Assembly: GCA_030220185.1 (NCBI GenBank)
Contig: JASPKZ010001241.1
Span: 1,781,001 to 1,845,000, forward strand
Length of the DNA stretch: 64,000 nucleotides
Source: Diploptera punctata
Lineage: Eukaryota; Arthropoda; Insecta; Blattodea; Blaberidae
Direction of reading: 5' to 3'
The notes beneath the pieces were generated by a model that worked only from the letters and a program-made list of their open reading frames with translations, ran no database searches and was not told the DNA's origin. The position numbers and the translations under genes are program-made. Of this stretch, positions 21,558 through 32,394 are shown piece by piece (within the stretch, counting starts at the first letter, position 1; each line of letters starts with the position of its first letter).

Positions 21558-22270
21558 TATTTAATTACTTACTCACGGCACTATCGAACCCGTAGGTTCA
21601 TGGCCGCACGGACATAAGCTCTCCATACATCTCTATCCTGAGCTAATATTTTCCAATCATTCCCTGTGGAACTCATGCGCTACAAGGCCTCAAATCATAG
21701 TTAATGTTATTTTCACACCCCATTGTTAAGCTACTAACTGGGCGTTTTCCCTGTCGCTTTCCTACAAGAATTTTCCATGCACGTCTTTCATTTCCTATAC
21801 GCGCAACATGTCCTGCCCATCGCAGTCTATGAGACTTAACTGTTCTTATTATATCTGGCTTCTTATGATGACCAAGTAGTTCATTGTTATGAAGTCTTAT
21901 CCATTCACCTGTCTGTTTATCTCTCTTTGGTCCAAAAATTTCCCTAAGTACTTTATTCTCAAATACTCGTAATCTCCTTTCCTCACTTGAAGTAAGAGTC
22001 TATGTTTCGCATTAATATAATATAACTGGTAGAATATTAGTTTTATATATTTCTGGTTTAACGTTTTTTGAAAGGAGTTGGTACATCAAAAGTCTCTGTA
22101 ATGCATAATATCAAGCATTTCCATAATTCAGCCTATGTTTAATTTCTTTGTGCATCTCATTCCTATTTGTGATTATCTTTCCTAGGTATTTGAATTCAAT
22201 CAGTTCCTCAAAATTTCCCTAATTTGCCATTAGCTGTCCATTTCCATTGTATAAGGTATTTCTAGCAGGT
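21558..22270 (-). pseudogene. RTE-like LINE (family R), C-terminal copy
   Basis: The minus strand encodes the C-terminal region also seen at 31.2-31.9 kb: an EFKYLG-type block, RLLMYQLLSKN, a YGC..W-type block, RRLRVFENKVLREIFGP, RLRWAGHVARIGNERRAW and GRRPVSSLTMG. It ends at a TAG (CTATCG on plus at 21582) followed by GTGCCGTGAGTAAGTAA. Frameshifts and a stop are present. The 5' end is truncated inside the RT, as usual for target-primed insertion. Confidence 0.85.
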
Positions 22271-22429
22271 AACAATTACTTTCATATTTTGAATACACAA
22301 TTTTCATTATGAAATTCGATTACTGTAATAGGAAGATATCATATCCAAAATAATATGTAAATGAATAATTATGACTTGCCTGCCAATGTTGCTAATGGAA
22401 CAAAAATGACATTACTAAACATTAAAACA

Positions 22430-22910
22430 CAATTTTATATTATTAAAATTTAATGCAAAGATCATCCCAATTATAACCTACGGAATATAAAACATATGGC
22501 AACATCTTACAGAAGCTAATCTAAACACGCTGGAAAAAGTAAAAGCTACATATATGAAACGAGCGATAGGAGTATCAAAAAGGACTATTGTTCCTACTGG
22601 CAAAGGAGACCTTCCTTATCGAGAACTTGAAAACAGCCCTACCTACTTCCAACCACGGAATCGTCAGAACATGCGCTATAAAGACTATGCAGGAAAAGGG
22701 AATTCATCAACACCGGAGCCATGATAGACAGGAATTGGACAGAAGCAAATTTTCAGGTACGACACGTCATCACAAGATTAAGGGTGCATGGATTCCACCA
22801 TCGAAGATGAAGAGATAAAACATTTCATGACCCGAAGACACCGTGCTTACGTGAAATATTTGAAGAGAGATGAGAAATATATCATATCGAAACAAAAAGA
22901 ACAAAATCAA
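22430..22910 (+). pseudogene. LINE-A copy 2, C-terminal
   Basis: It begins with FILLKFNAKIIPIITYGI and continues IWQHLTEANLNTLEKVKATY and MKRAIGVSKRT, matching copy 5 (YGLEIIWERL, LENLKARYLKRVMGLSK). The end reads NWTEANFQVRHVITRLRVHG, FHH and a damaged Cys cluster (PCLREIFEER, then YHIE) with two in-frame TGA stops. It faces the reverse-strand copy at 23.3-23.7 kb. Confidence 0.78.
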
Positions 22911-23295
22911 TTAGTGACTACACAAGACAATGCTAATGTGATAGTGATTCCCATATTTAAAACGTTGCACATTTGTTCACAATTCATTTATATATTACAG
23001 TTCATCATCATCATGAGCAGATTGCATCTTCCTGTTACCAATATTCTAAACTCTTATCCTTTTCCTCCGAATCTGTATAACAAATTTATAAAAGTTACCA
23101 ACAAGAAAAAAAAAATCTAAAATATTCAGTCGCCCGGACACCTGCTTATTAGAATGCCTACGAAACGTAGTACGCCATATCCTAACAACAATGACAACGT
23201 TAAAATAATCAAAGTTTTATTTTCATAAAAACAAAACACTTCAAATTTATTTTATAATAGTGAAAAGCGCACAATGGAAAATATAGGCTACACAT
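22911..23295. other. Spacer between two opposed LINE-A tails
   Basis: No coding sense is seen. The open frame in this stretch is compositional. It may include 3' UTR of the two LINE-A copies that converge here. Confidence 0.35.
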
Positions 23296-23299
23296 GACT

Positions 23300-23665
23300 A
23301 ACTATTCCAGTTAGAGTTCCATTATTGAAAGTTTCCTTTTTTGCAAATTCGAGCATGCTATTTCTCAAAATGTTTACTGTACAATTCGCACAAGCAATCT
23401 TCACTTTATTAGTGGAATTTACAATTTTGGCAGAATTTGTGATGATACCCGTGCGTTGCATATCGTGTTACTATGTGTCGGAGCTCATAGTTTGCCTGCT
23501 TCCATTCCTCCGTAATCATGCCATCTGTTGAGTAGAGATCGGTCCAGACGGCGTTATTTTTCTCGTTTAATAATTGTAATTTCATCTGATAGGCTTTGAT
23601 GTTTGGTAGGAAAAAGCTGTGCTCTAATGTCTTTGGTGAAAATGTTATCTTTTGTTAGTATGTAC
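23300..23665 (-). pseudogene. LINE-A copy 3, C-terminal, opposite strand
   Basis: The minus strand reads FLLPNIKAYQMKLQLL, NAVWTDLYSTDGMITEEWKQ, ANYELRHIVTRYATHGYHHK, FCQNCKFH, two stops, then EDCLCELYSKHFEK and HARIC. The final cysteine cluster is partly mutated: Cys to Tyr and Cys to Phe at two ligand positions. Confidence 0.8.
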
Positions 23666-24464
23666 GTTTAATCTCGATGATGCTGTTTTTCCGAATGCCT
23701 AGAATCCGTCACAGGACGCGGGCCTTGACATTGTGAAATTTGGTTCGGTCCTACGAAATTGAACGTAACGTTGTAACATTTGAAAATGCTCTCCCCATAT
23801 TGCTTCTACTACCACAACAGAGCTCTTACAGAATTAACCTGCGCTAGAAAAATATACATTAAACATCTCAATGAAACGTGTGACTATGTATCTCATGAAA
23901 TAGTTAGAAAACTTTCCTTCAAAATTACATAAATGTTACATAGTGACACTCACACACAACACACAGAAACACACACATATACATATTGTTAAGTTAATTT
24001 CGTTGTGTTGTTAACAAATTTGAAATCTGTGAATTAAATAATCAGCAACCGTTAAAATTGCACACAGCACACATTAGTTCATATTCATGGAATAATCAAA
24101 TATGCGTGTTCCGTTTGATATCGTGTACATTCCAGTTAATCTGGTCAATTTATGCCTGACACACGACTAATGATTGTATACAAAAGATCAACGCCTAAAT
24201 CAAGTACCATAAGACTCGTGTAGTTTTAATATAATGGTTATATCAAACTTTGAATTGGAGTTGCGTTCCATTATTTCATACAACACTCGGTCGTTCGCCT
24301 CGGATTACACATTTATCTTGTTCGTTGTAAAGTCACTAATAAATTATCCCGCGAGCTTTGTCGCCGGCAGCACTGCCAGCAGAAGGGCCACCGATAACTT
24401 GACCGGGTCTAAGGCGATAATTTGGTACAGTATAATAAACTGATCATTGGTCTTATGACAATGT
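23666..24464. other. Unassigned stretch
   Basis: It includes a CA-rich patch (23948-23985) and a GC-richer segment 24260-24430 without recognised similarity. Confidence 0.3.
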
Positions 24465-25520
24465 GAAACATGGATGAAACTGGATTTTCTTTCAACTCTC
24501 CTGAAAAATTGTCTAAAAAGGAAAAAGACAAGTAGTAAATTAAACTAATTTTGAGAGAGGAGACAATGTAACCTCTCTCGTATGTTGTAGTGCTACTGGA
24601 GTTTTCGTTCTAATATTGATACTATTTAAAGTTATCAGGAGTAGCTGAGTAGGAATTTCCCAGATGGATCTGTCATTAAAATGTCAGAATCGATAAAATT
24701 TTCCTTCAATAGATGATGCACTTCCAGAAATTCAGAACTCCTGGAAAATGTGACTTGATTCTTCACGACCACAATTCCCACTTTTCTTGCTGCAATATAA
24801 TACTGTAGAGACCATGCTATTGAAGGGATGCCCCTCCACCACATTCAGCACATACGTTGCAGCACTAAAACCGTGCAATTTTCAAACCCCTAAAATAATT
24901 TTACCACATGGAGTCTCTACGTTTATCCACAAGTACTCGACGTCCACATTAAATAAATAAATAAATAAATATATATAATTTTGGCAAAATGGTCGGTGAA
25001 GAATGGAATAAAAGAGTCGCAGTTGTTACAGCATCTAAGTTAAACATGGATTTTATCCCTTCAATCCCACTGTCATCTCAGATAAGAAATTCTCCTGTTC
25101 TATGGTTTACTTACACCATTCTCTAACCAGCATAGGCACTTCCTCTCCAGGTAAAATGACCCACCTGCTACTAAAAATCTCCTTTTAGTGTTTCACTGCC
25201 CTCGTCGAAAAAATCTGGACTTGCTTGACTCAAGCAATATTTTAAACGAAGTTCAACACAATTTAACATCTGACATCAAGTTACAGGATGTGACAGCAAG
25301 AAAGAAAATAACATTATAATGCAAACAAGTATCCTATTTCGAAAGAAAGTAATATACATTCATCAGATGAAGACGACCCACTTCCACTTTAGCCAACAGT
25401 GTTTTGTGGAGGAACATATTACGTGTCCGTTTAGTAGCGTTCGAAATTTTACAGAAAAGTATAAAACGTATGTGAGAATTGTTCAGGTGTCAGAAATCCT
25501 AAAATTGGTTTCATGTGGTG
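24465..25520 (+). pseudogene. pogo/Tigger-like transposase, catalytic to C-terminal
   Basis: It begins at the first catalytic motif, MDETGFSFNSPEKLSKKEK. Then in alternating frames come FERGDNVTSLV, FLQ-MMHFQKFRTPGKCDL, ILHDHNSHFSCCNIIL (second Asp region, usually ILDGHTSH), PPPHSAHTLQ, NRAIFKPLK, and after a small AAAT insertion YPFNPTVISDKKFSCS and SSDEDDPLPL. This is the standard order of the pogo DDE domain and tail. The N-terminal CENP-B part is absent. Many stops and frameshifts. The last 100 bp are less certain. Confidence 0.78.
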
Positions 25521-25676
25521 TTATGGTGCCTTTGGCAAGAAATAATGCACGTATAGTTGGTGTTTATAATGTTAAGATGTGGACGGAATATCCCGTTGTA
25601 TGTTCGAAATAGCACTGCTTAAGTTCATAATGTTTAACCACGTCTTGTGTCAGATTAATATTTCTTAATTATTTGT

Positions 25677-25986
25677 GCCTCGTAGTCGAGTGGCTAAGAT
25701 AGAATTCCTTGTCGCAGAGCTACGGGACTTGGGCTGGTTCGAACCTCCGTTGGAGAACAAATGTTTTCATGGAATTTTGGCCCACCCTCATCGTGAGGAA
25801 TTTGGATAGCTACAACAAATAGCGGTTCCTGGTTTAGAAAACCTGCTATAATTGCGGGGGAACCAATATTCTGACCTTACCTCACCCCTAAACTGGCTGG
25901 ATGAATGTCTATTTCTGTGATTATGACACGTGGATGACTGGTCAGCAGCCGGCTATTAGATCAAGGGACTTCTAGGCCTGTTACAC
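25677..25986 (+). repeat. SINE-1 copy b (tRNA-derived, about 310 bp)
   Basis: The head CTCGTAGTCGAGTGGCTAAG (A box) and GGTTCGAACCTCC (B box) fit a tRNA with a long variable arm (Ser/Leu type). The body shares CACCCTCATCGTGAGG, GGATAGCTACAACAAATAGC, AACTGGCTGGATGA and CAGCAGCCGGCTATTAG with the copy at 52.7 kb. Confidence 0.85.
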
Positions 25987-26521
25987 CATGAAGTTTTAGT
26001 TTTTTTTTGTTATCACTTTTGAGACTTTCAGTATTGTGTGTGTGTGTGTGTACACGATTTTTTCCTAACTTTTATCTCAAATATTATATAACTTTATTTT
26101 GAAATGTCTGAAGAACCCCTTGCTACCTTAATTTAAAAGTCGCACTAGCGGCAGCCATATATGTTTTTTTTCGAAACATAACTGGATACATACAATTTCA
26201 TTGACAGAAGGCACCAGTTCGACATTCTGAGAAATTCCATTAGTTTGTACTGTTCCTGGATGACAGAATTCTATCATTTTGTCACGGCTATTCGTAGTAG
26301 TTTTTATATTAATTGTCACAGTAATATTAACAAATAGTTTTAGTCTAAATAATTTCTTTCATCCTTTACTACGTTAGTCATTATCACAATTAGATATTGA
26401 CGTATACAGTACGGCCATTAAAATTGAGCCCCTTAAGAATTTTCCGTTCAAACATTGGGCAATTCTGTGAAAAATAAGGAGAAAAATTCTATCAAGACGT
26501 TCCCGAGCAGATGAAATTTTA
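25987..26521. other. Unassigned stretch with short (GT)n
   Basis: (GT)n at 26034-26050. No gene recognised. Confidence 0.35.
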
Positions 26522-27338
26522 TCAAGTAATGCCACGAGTGATTTCTAAATTATCGATAAATTCACGACTCACGAAGTAAGGTGTGAATTTATCTCGAGAA
26601 TTTGTAAATCAACAGTCGCATTTTTTAGGACTATGAAACGAATAAAATTAAGCTGTTTACTCACAAATTATTATTTAAATACGGTTATTTTGAGATATTT
26701 ATATATTTAATGTATACGGCGATGTTTGAAAACAAATGAGAAACATTTGTTAAGATTCACTTGTTCATCACTGAAACCAGATCATATTATTTATTGCCAA
26801 AGGATCGCAATATTGTAAGAATGCACCCTAATGGAGAAAAAATTATACACATCAAACTGTTTATATACAAAATTATAGGTTATTAATTAATGTATGATGT
26901 TATACGATGTAAATATGTCAATTAGATTTTTCTAGAACGTTATTACCTGGGACATAATACGTTTAAGAAAGTGCAAGCAGTGGTTTCTATTTATTGTGGT
27001 ATAATCAATTGCTACAATTATTTTATAGCCTATGATATCCCGCACGTACTATCTGGTTACATTCGTGCACTATATATACAATCTGTTAGCCACATGCATT
27101 ATACAATTCTTACATCTCAATATATAAATTGTTATATTCAACGTATTTATTATAGAGTCAGTTACTGTAAAATAATGCTCTAACCTATTCAGAACGTTAA
27201 AAGGAGGAGCTTGGTTTTAAAGTAATAAAATTAAATTGTTAAAATTAAGGTGAAAAATGACTGTGATTAGTTGTAAATCAAAATTCATTGAAATGTGATT
27301 GGTCCTTGACTGTCATTTGTAGTACGAGTTAAATAGCC
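26522..27338 (+). mobile_element. Repeat X copy c (MITE-like), about 815 bp
   Basis: From AAGTAATGCCACGAGTGATT to ACGAGTTAAATAG. A palindrome GATAAATTCAC..GTGAATTTATC lies just inside the left end. It shares GCGATGTTTGAAAACAAATG, GATCGCAATATTGTAAGAAT, AATGGAGAAAAAATT, ACCTGGGACATAATACGTTT and GACTGTGATTAGTTG with copies b and d. No ORF with meaning. Confidence 0.82.
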
Positions 27339-28020
27339 AACGAAAGTGGATACGTAATACGTCTGTAGATTATGTGACATAATGAAAACACAGGAAATTG
27401 CATTGGAATTAACGAACAGCGGAAATTTAATTACCAGTAGTTATGGTTGACTTGATAACAAGCAGTATAATGTAGCGTGTTACTGGATGTTATGGTAAAT
27501 TCACTTTGTATTTATTATTGACTAAAAATATAGACATGCGATTCATTAAACGATTCAGGCGCTAAATAAACTAAAAGATCATATTTAAACACGTTATAAT
27601 AACTAGGGCTAAAAAAAGTATTGGTTGTAGGCTTGGCTGCATCGTACTTAGACCGCTATGTTTACAAACTGCACGTTGACACGCGCTATTCAGGACAGAC
27701 TTCTAGTACAGTCCGCTTTGTGTAAGAATGGACTCATATTTACACAGTTTTTGTTTCGGTGTTCTGAGACAATCACACGTCACGTACACAGGTATATTAC
27801 TGAGGAGAGTCGAACATACACACTCTCCGCTCCGAACGGGTAGTGGAGACGCTCGACAAAAACATGCATTTTGTAAACAATGTGTATAGAAATTAGTTAC
27901 TATCCTGTCAACGGCCATTCCATGTTGAAAATACCTGTTCTCGTCCGATCACCGCAGTCAAGCAACATTGGGCTGGGTTAATATTTGGAGGGGTGACAGC
28001 TTGGGAACACAATGTGCTGT
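27339..28020. other. Unassigned stretch
   Basis: No recognised content. A mildly GC-rich part at 27640-27860 carries an open frame of 61 codons without similarity I can name. Confidence 0.3.
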
Positions 28021-28021
28021 T

Positions 28022-28280
28022 GGCATGTCGCTGTGGGGTAGTCTGTAGAGTCCCCACCTTCCACTCTGGCAACCAGGGTTCGATTCCTGGAAGGTTAAGA
28101 TATTTTAAATCTCTACCTTGGGACCGGGTGTGTTTCGTGTCCTTGTGTTTGTATGTGTGAAGAAGGGAAGAACGATGAAAAATAAAACAAGCATGAAAAA
28201 CAGTGTGAACGACAGAAAAACAAGAAAAACATAGTACTACCCAATTAAAAACTACAGATACAGTAAAAATGATAAAAACA
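28022..28280 (+). repeat. SINE-3 copy a (tRNA-derived)
   Basis: A box GGGTAGTCTGTAGAGTCC and B box AGGGTTCGATTCCTGG, then GATATTTTAAATCTC-ACCT, TGTCCTTGTGTTTGTATGTG and AAAACAGTGTGAACGA. All are shared in order with 58933-59152. Confidence 0.8.
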
Positions 28281-28415
28281 AGGCAATCAAGACCCAAATT
28301 TAATTTAAAAATAATCCTGATACCGTTACTTTTTTTCCAACTCTAACAAAGGAATGTCATATCTTAATCAAGAAGTTTTGTAGGTCAATATTTTGTTATT
28401 CACTACACTAAAACC

Positions 28416-28690
28416 AACTTAATTACACATATTTTTAGTGTAACTTAATTACATATTTTTTGAGTGTAACTTAATTACACATTTTTGAGTGTAACTTAAT
28501 TACACATATTTTTGAGTGCAACTTAATTACACACATTTTTGAGTACAACTTAATTACACATATTTTTGAGTGTAATTTAATTACACATATTTTTGAGTGT
28601 AATTTAATTACACACATTTTTGAGTGTAACTTAATTACACATATTTTTAAGTGTAACTTAATTACAAATATTTTTGAGTGTAACGTAATT
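28416..28690. repeat. Satellite-like array, unit about 27-31 bp
   Basis: Around ten units of GTGTAACTTAATTACACATA plus TTTTTGA, with variants (CACACATTTT, GTAATTTAATT). Each unit is itself partly palindromic (GTAA-TTAATT-ACAC). Copies differ by single substitutions and 1-3 bp indels. Confidence 0.9.
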
Positions 28691-29363
28691 GTATTGTGTT
28701 ATTACTTTTGGAATCCAAACTGTGTTCCGTGTGCGCTTTATTAGACTCTTACTGTGAAAGGAAACATGTTTAGTGAGAATAGAAGCCACACACCGTAAGC
28801 ACATTAAGAGATGCGCTTAACACACAGGAGAAACTTTACATGGCTGGAGCGTAGCTCCTTGACTTGATGATGGCAATGTAATTACAATGTCACATAGCAG
28901 CATGCATGTGCGACATCTTGTACTACAAATGTAGTGCTTCCCATAGAATATCTAATTATTTCAGGTCTTTACATCAGCAATGAGACCATTTCCTGAGCAC
29001 TTTGCTAATCTTTGTAAAATATAACAAACGCTTAGTTCTAATAACGATTAATATTTTAATGCTGCGATATTCCAACACTTCATCAATAGTTTGTTTGAAA
29101 ATGTGAAATAAAAAATATCATAAACGTTATATAACAATATTTCCGTAGTCTTGAGCAATCAGTTCATGTTCAGTAATGCTTAATTCGATCACATTTTTGG
29201 ATTTCATAGAAGATAGGCCTATTTATTATATCAGTAGTTAATTTTACATTGGTACACTTATGGTACCAATATTTGATTTGGTTCCCGAACACAAGTGAAG
29301 AGTACAGCCAGCAGCTAACATTTACGTAGGTAGAGACTGCTTAATTATTTGATATTATATTTA
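28691..29363. other. Unassigned stretch
   Basis: No gene recognised upstream of the LINE. Confidence 0.3.
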
Positions 29364-31885
29364 AGTGGGGCGGGAAGATATATTCAAACCAACAATAGGC
29401 AAATTCAGTCTTCATGAAGATAGTAACGACAACGGGGTTAGATTAGTCACATTTGCCACATCAAAGAATCTCATTGTTAAGAGCACAACATTTCAGCATA
29501 AGGATATTCATAAATACACCTGGACGTCCCCAGATGGAGAAACTCGGAACCAGATAGATCATGTATTAGTGGATAAACGCTGGCACAGTAGCATCATCGA
29601 TGTTAAATCAGTTAGAGGGACAGACCGCAATTCGGATCATCATCTGGTCAGAGTGAAAATCAGACAACGGCTATCGTTATGAGAGGAACAAACGCTAAAG
29701 ATGATTCTGTAAAATATGAATTAAAAAAACTTGAAAAATGATGAAATGGGGCAAGAATACCAAATCTAAATTGGTAATAGATTTGAAGTACTGGAATCTT
29801 CAGATGACAATGTGGCAAACGAAGAAGAAACTGATATAAATAAAGAATGGGAGGCTATAAGAGATACTATTAAATTGTCAGCATCAGAAAGCATTGGTTG
29901 TTTAAAAAAGAGGCAAAACAAGAAATGGTTTGATGAGGAATGTGCCGACATCGTAAAGAAAAGAAAGCTAGCAAAAATGAAATGGTTACACGAGCCAAAT
30001 GAGGTAAATTTAGAGCAATTGGGTAGTGTTAGACGGGAAACCACCAAGTTACTAAAGAGTAAGAAGAGGGAATATTTGAGAGAGAAGATTAATGATCTTG
30101 AAATGAATGCAAAAAATAGGAACATTAGAGAATTATATCAGGGAATTAGTATAGAGAAGAAAGGGTTTCAGGCTAGAACAAACATAATTCGGAATGAAAA
30201 TGGGGATATGATTGCAGATTCCAAGAGTATATTAAATAGATGGAAAAGTTATTTTAATCAGCTATTAAATGTACATACAGAACAGGACATTGAGGAGGAT
30301 AAGTTACAGACAGCAGAAATGCTAGTCGCAGAGCCAAGTGCATTAGAGGTTGAAATGGCAATTGAAAAATTGAAGATGTATAAAGCATCAGGTTCAGATG
30401 AGATCCCAGCAGAACTGATAAAATCAGGGGGAGAAAAAATTGATGGACAAGATACGCTGGTTGCTTACTATGATTTGGGAAAAAGAAGCTCTTCCAGATG
30501 AATGGAAGGAATCAATTATCGTACCAATTTATAAGAAAGGAGATAAAACTGATTGCAACAACTATAGGGGCATCTCATTACTTTCAACTTCGTACAAAAT
30601 TCTAACAAATATATTAGTAAGCAGACTTACTCCCTATATTGATGACATTCTAGGAGATCATCAATGTGCATTTAGAAGAAAACAGGTCTACAACAGATCA
30701 GATTTTTAGTATAAGACAGATTTTTAGAAAAGAAATGGGAATATAATGGTACTGTACATCAACTATATGTAGACTTCAAAAAAGCATATGATTCAATTAA
30801 GAGGGAGAAGTTATATAGTATCCTGCTGGAGTTCGGAATTCCTAAAAAGTTAGTTAGACTTATACGAATGTGTCTAAATGGCTCAATGAGTAGGGTGCGT
30901 GTAGGCAAACAGTTTTCAGACACTTTTGAAATCCAGAATGGGTTGAAGCAAGGAGATGCACTATCTCCTCTAATATTTAATTTGTACTAGAGCATGCCTT
31001 AAATCTTTAGAGAATGAGGAAGGCCTACAACTGAATGGTATTAATAAGCTGTTAGTTTATGCTGATGATGTAGTACTACTGGCCGATAGCGAGGAGATAC
31101 TAAAGGCCAACACGCACACACTATTGAGTAACACTAAGAAATTAGGACTGGAAGTAAATATCAGTAAAACTAAATATATGGTCACACGTAGAAATACATT
31201 ATATAATGGAAATGGACAGCTAATGACAAATGAGGGAAATTTTGAGGAATTGGCTGAATTCAAATACCTAGGAACAATAATCACAAATAGGAATGAGATG
31301 CACAAAGAAATTATACATAGGCTCAATTCTGGAAATGCATGCTATTATGCATTGCAGAGACTTTTGATGTCCCAACTCCTTTCAAAAAATGTTAAGCTGA
31401 AAATATATAAAACTATTATTCTACCAGTTATATTATATGGGTGCGAAACATGGACTCTTACTTTAAGGGAGGAAAGGAGATTACGAGTATTTGAGAATAA
31501 AGTTCTTAGGAAAATTTTTGGACCAAGAGAGATGAACAGACAGGTGAATGGAGAAGACTACATAACAATGAACTACATGGTCTTTATAGGAGGCCAGATA
31601 TAATAAGAACAGTTAAGTCCCGTAGACTGCGATGGGCAGGACATGTTGCGCGTATGGGGAATGAAAGACGTGCATGGAAACTTCTTGTAGGAAAGCCAGA
31701 AGGAAAACGCCCAGTTGGTAGACCAAGAATGAGGTGGGAGAACAACATTAACTATGATTTGAGGGAAGTAGATTATACAGGGAATGATTGGAAAGCATTA
31801 GCTCAGGATAGGGATGTATGGAGAGCTTATGTCCGTGCGGCCATGAACCTACGGGTTCGATAGTGCCAGTGAGTAAGTAAGTAAT
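29364..31885 (+). pseudogene. RTE-like LINE (family R): endonuclease plus reverse transcriptase
   Basis: This is the longest element in the window. At 29364-29682 is the end of an AP-endonuclease domain (YTWTSPDGETRNQIDHVLVD, then RGTDRNSDHHLV). A linker follows (WFDEECADIVKKRKLAKMKW). The RT runs through LPDEWKESIIVPIYKKGDKT, NNYRGISLLSTSYKIL, DDILGDHQCAFRR, LYVDFKKAYDSI, GLKQGDALSPLIFN and the catalytic YADDVVLLAD. The C-terminal part has RLRWAGHVARMG and GRPRMRWEN and stops at 31861. At least five frame breaks (near 29690, 30440, 30690, 30985 and 31545) disable it. The 5' start of the endonuclease is missing. The 3' UTR is only about 20 bp and ends in GTAA repeats, as expected of RTE-type LINEs; that clade call is inference. 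Confidence 0.92.
31870..31885 (+). repeat. GTAA-repeat tail of the RTE-like LINE
   Basis: GTGAGTAAGTAAGTAA directly follows the stop region. The 21.6-kb copy ends in GTGAGTAAGTAA. The short repeat tail replaces poly(A). Confidence 0.8.
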
Positions 31886-32089
31886 TTATTAAAAAAACCA
31901 ATAAGGGGATATAAATGAGTAGATATATGAATGAATGGAAATATATAACTACTTAACTTAATATATTCAATGTAATCGCATAACGGAGAATAATATTAAT
32001 ACAATATATATTGTAATATCAGTTTTGAAGTATATTGCCTTTATTTGTAATGCATTATATGATAATTAAATTAACATAGGGGTACTATT

Positions 32090-32390
32090 GTAGGATACAG
32101 GATGGAAAACTGACCATTATTTAGGGAGCACCCATTCCAGAAAATACATAGAATCAGGAGTGCCAAGTTTAGATGAAGATAAAGAAAAATACCAACAAGA
32201 ATGGAAACATCATCTGAGAAGAATGGAAATAAATATACTTCCAAAATTGGTGTTTCAAAATATTCCAATTGAACATAAGGTCCAAAGAACACCAAACCAT
32301 CGGCGGAAAGATCAAGACCATCTTAGATAGGTTTATAATCAGAGATCACATTGCCTAAAACGGATTTGTTCATGGTGATGATGATAATCT
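32090..32390 (+). pseudogene. LINE-D C-terminal fragment with GATGATG tail
   Basis: The plus strand reads QQEWKHHLRRMEINILPK and PNHRRKDQDHL, the usual W-x-H-x2-R-M ... LPK end of insect endonuclease-RT elements, then a short tail GGTGATGATGATAAT. The glycine-rich GRR-GRP segment is frameshifted. It abuts the mariner-like element. Confidence 0.6.
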
Positions 32391-32394
32391 ATAC

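Noticed and set aside
24234..24443. GC-richer open frame of 69 codons as a possible exon
   Set aside because: No splice-site logic, no recognised similarity, and it lies just before a pogo remnant.
28416..28690. Regular short repeats as a possible CRISPR array
   Set aside because: Units are contiguous without unique spacers, and the context is eukaryotic.
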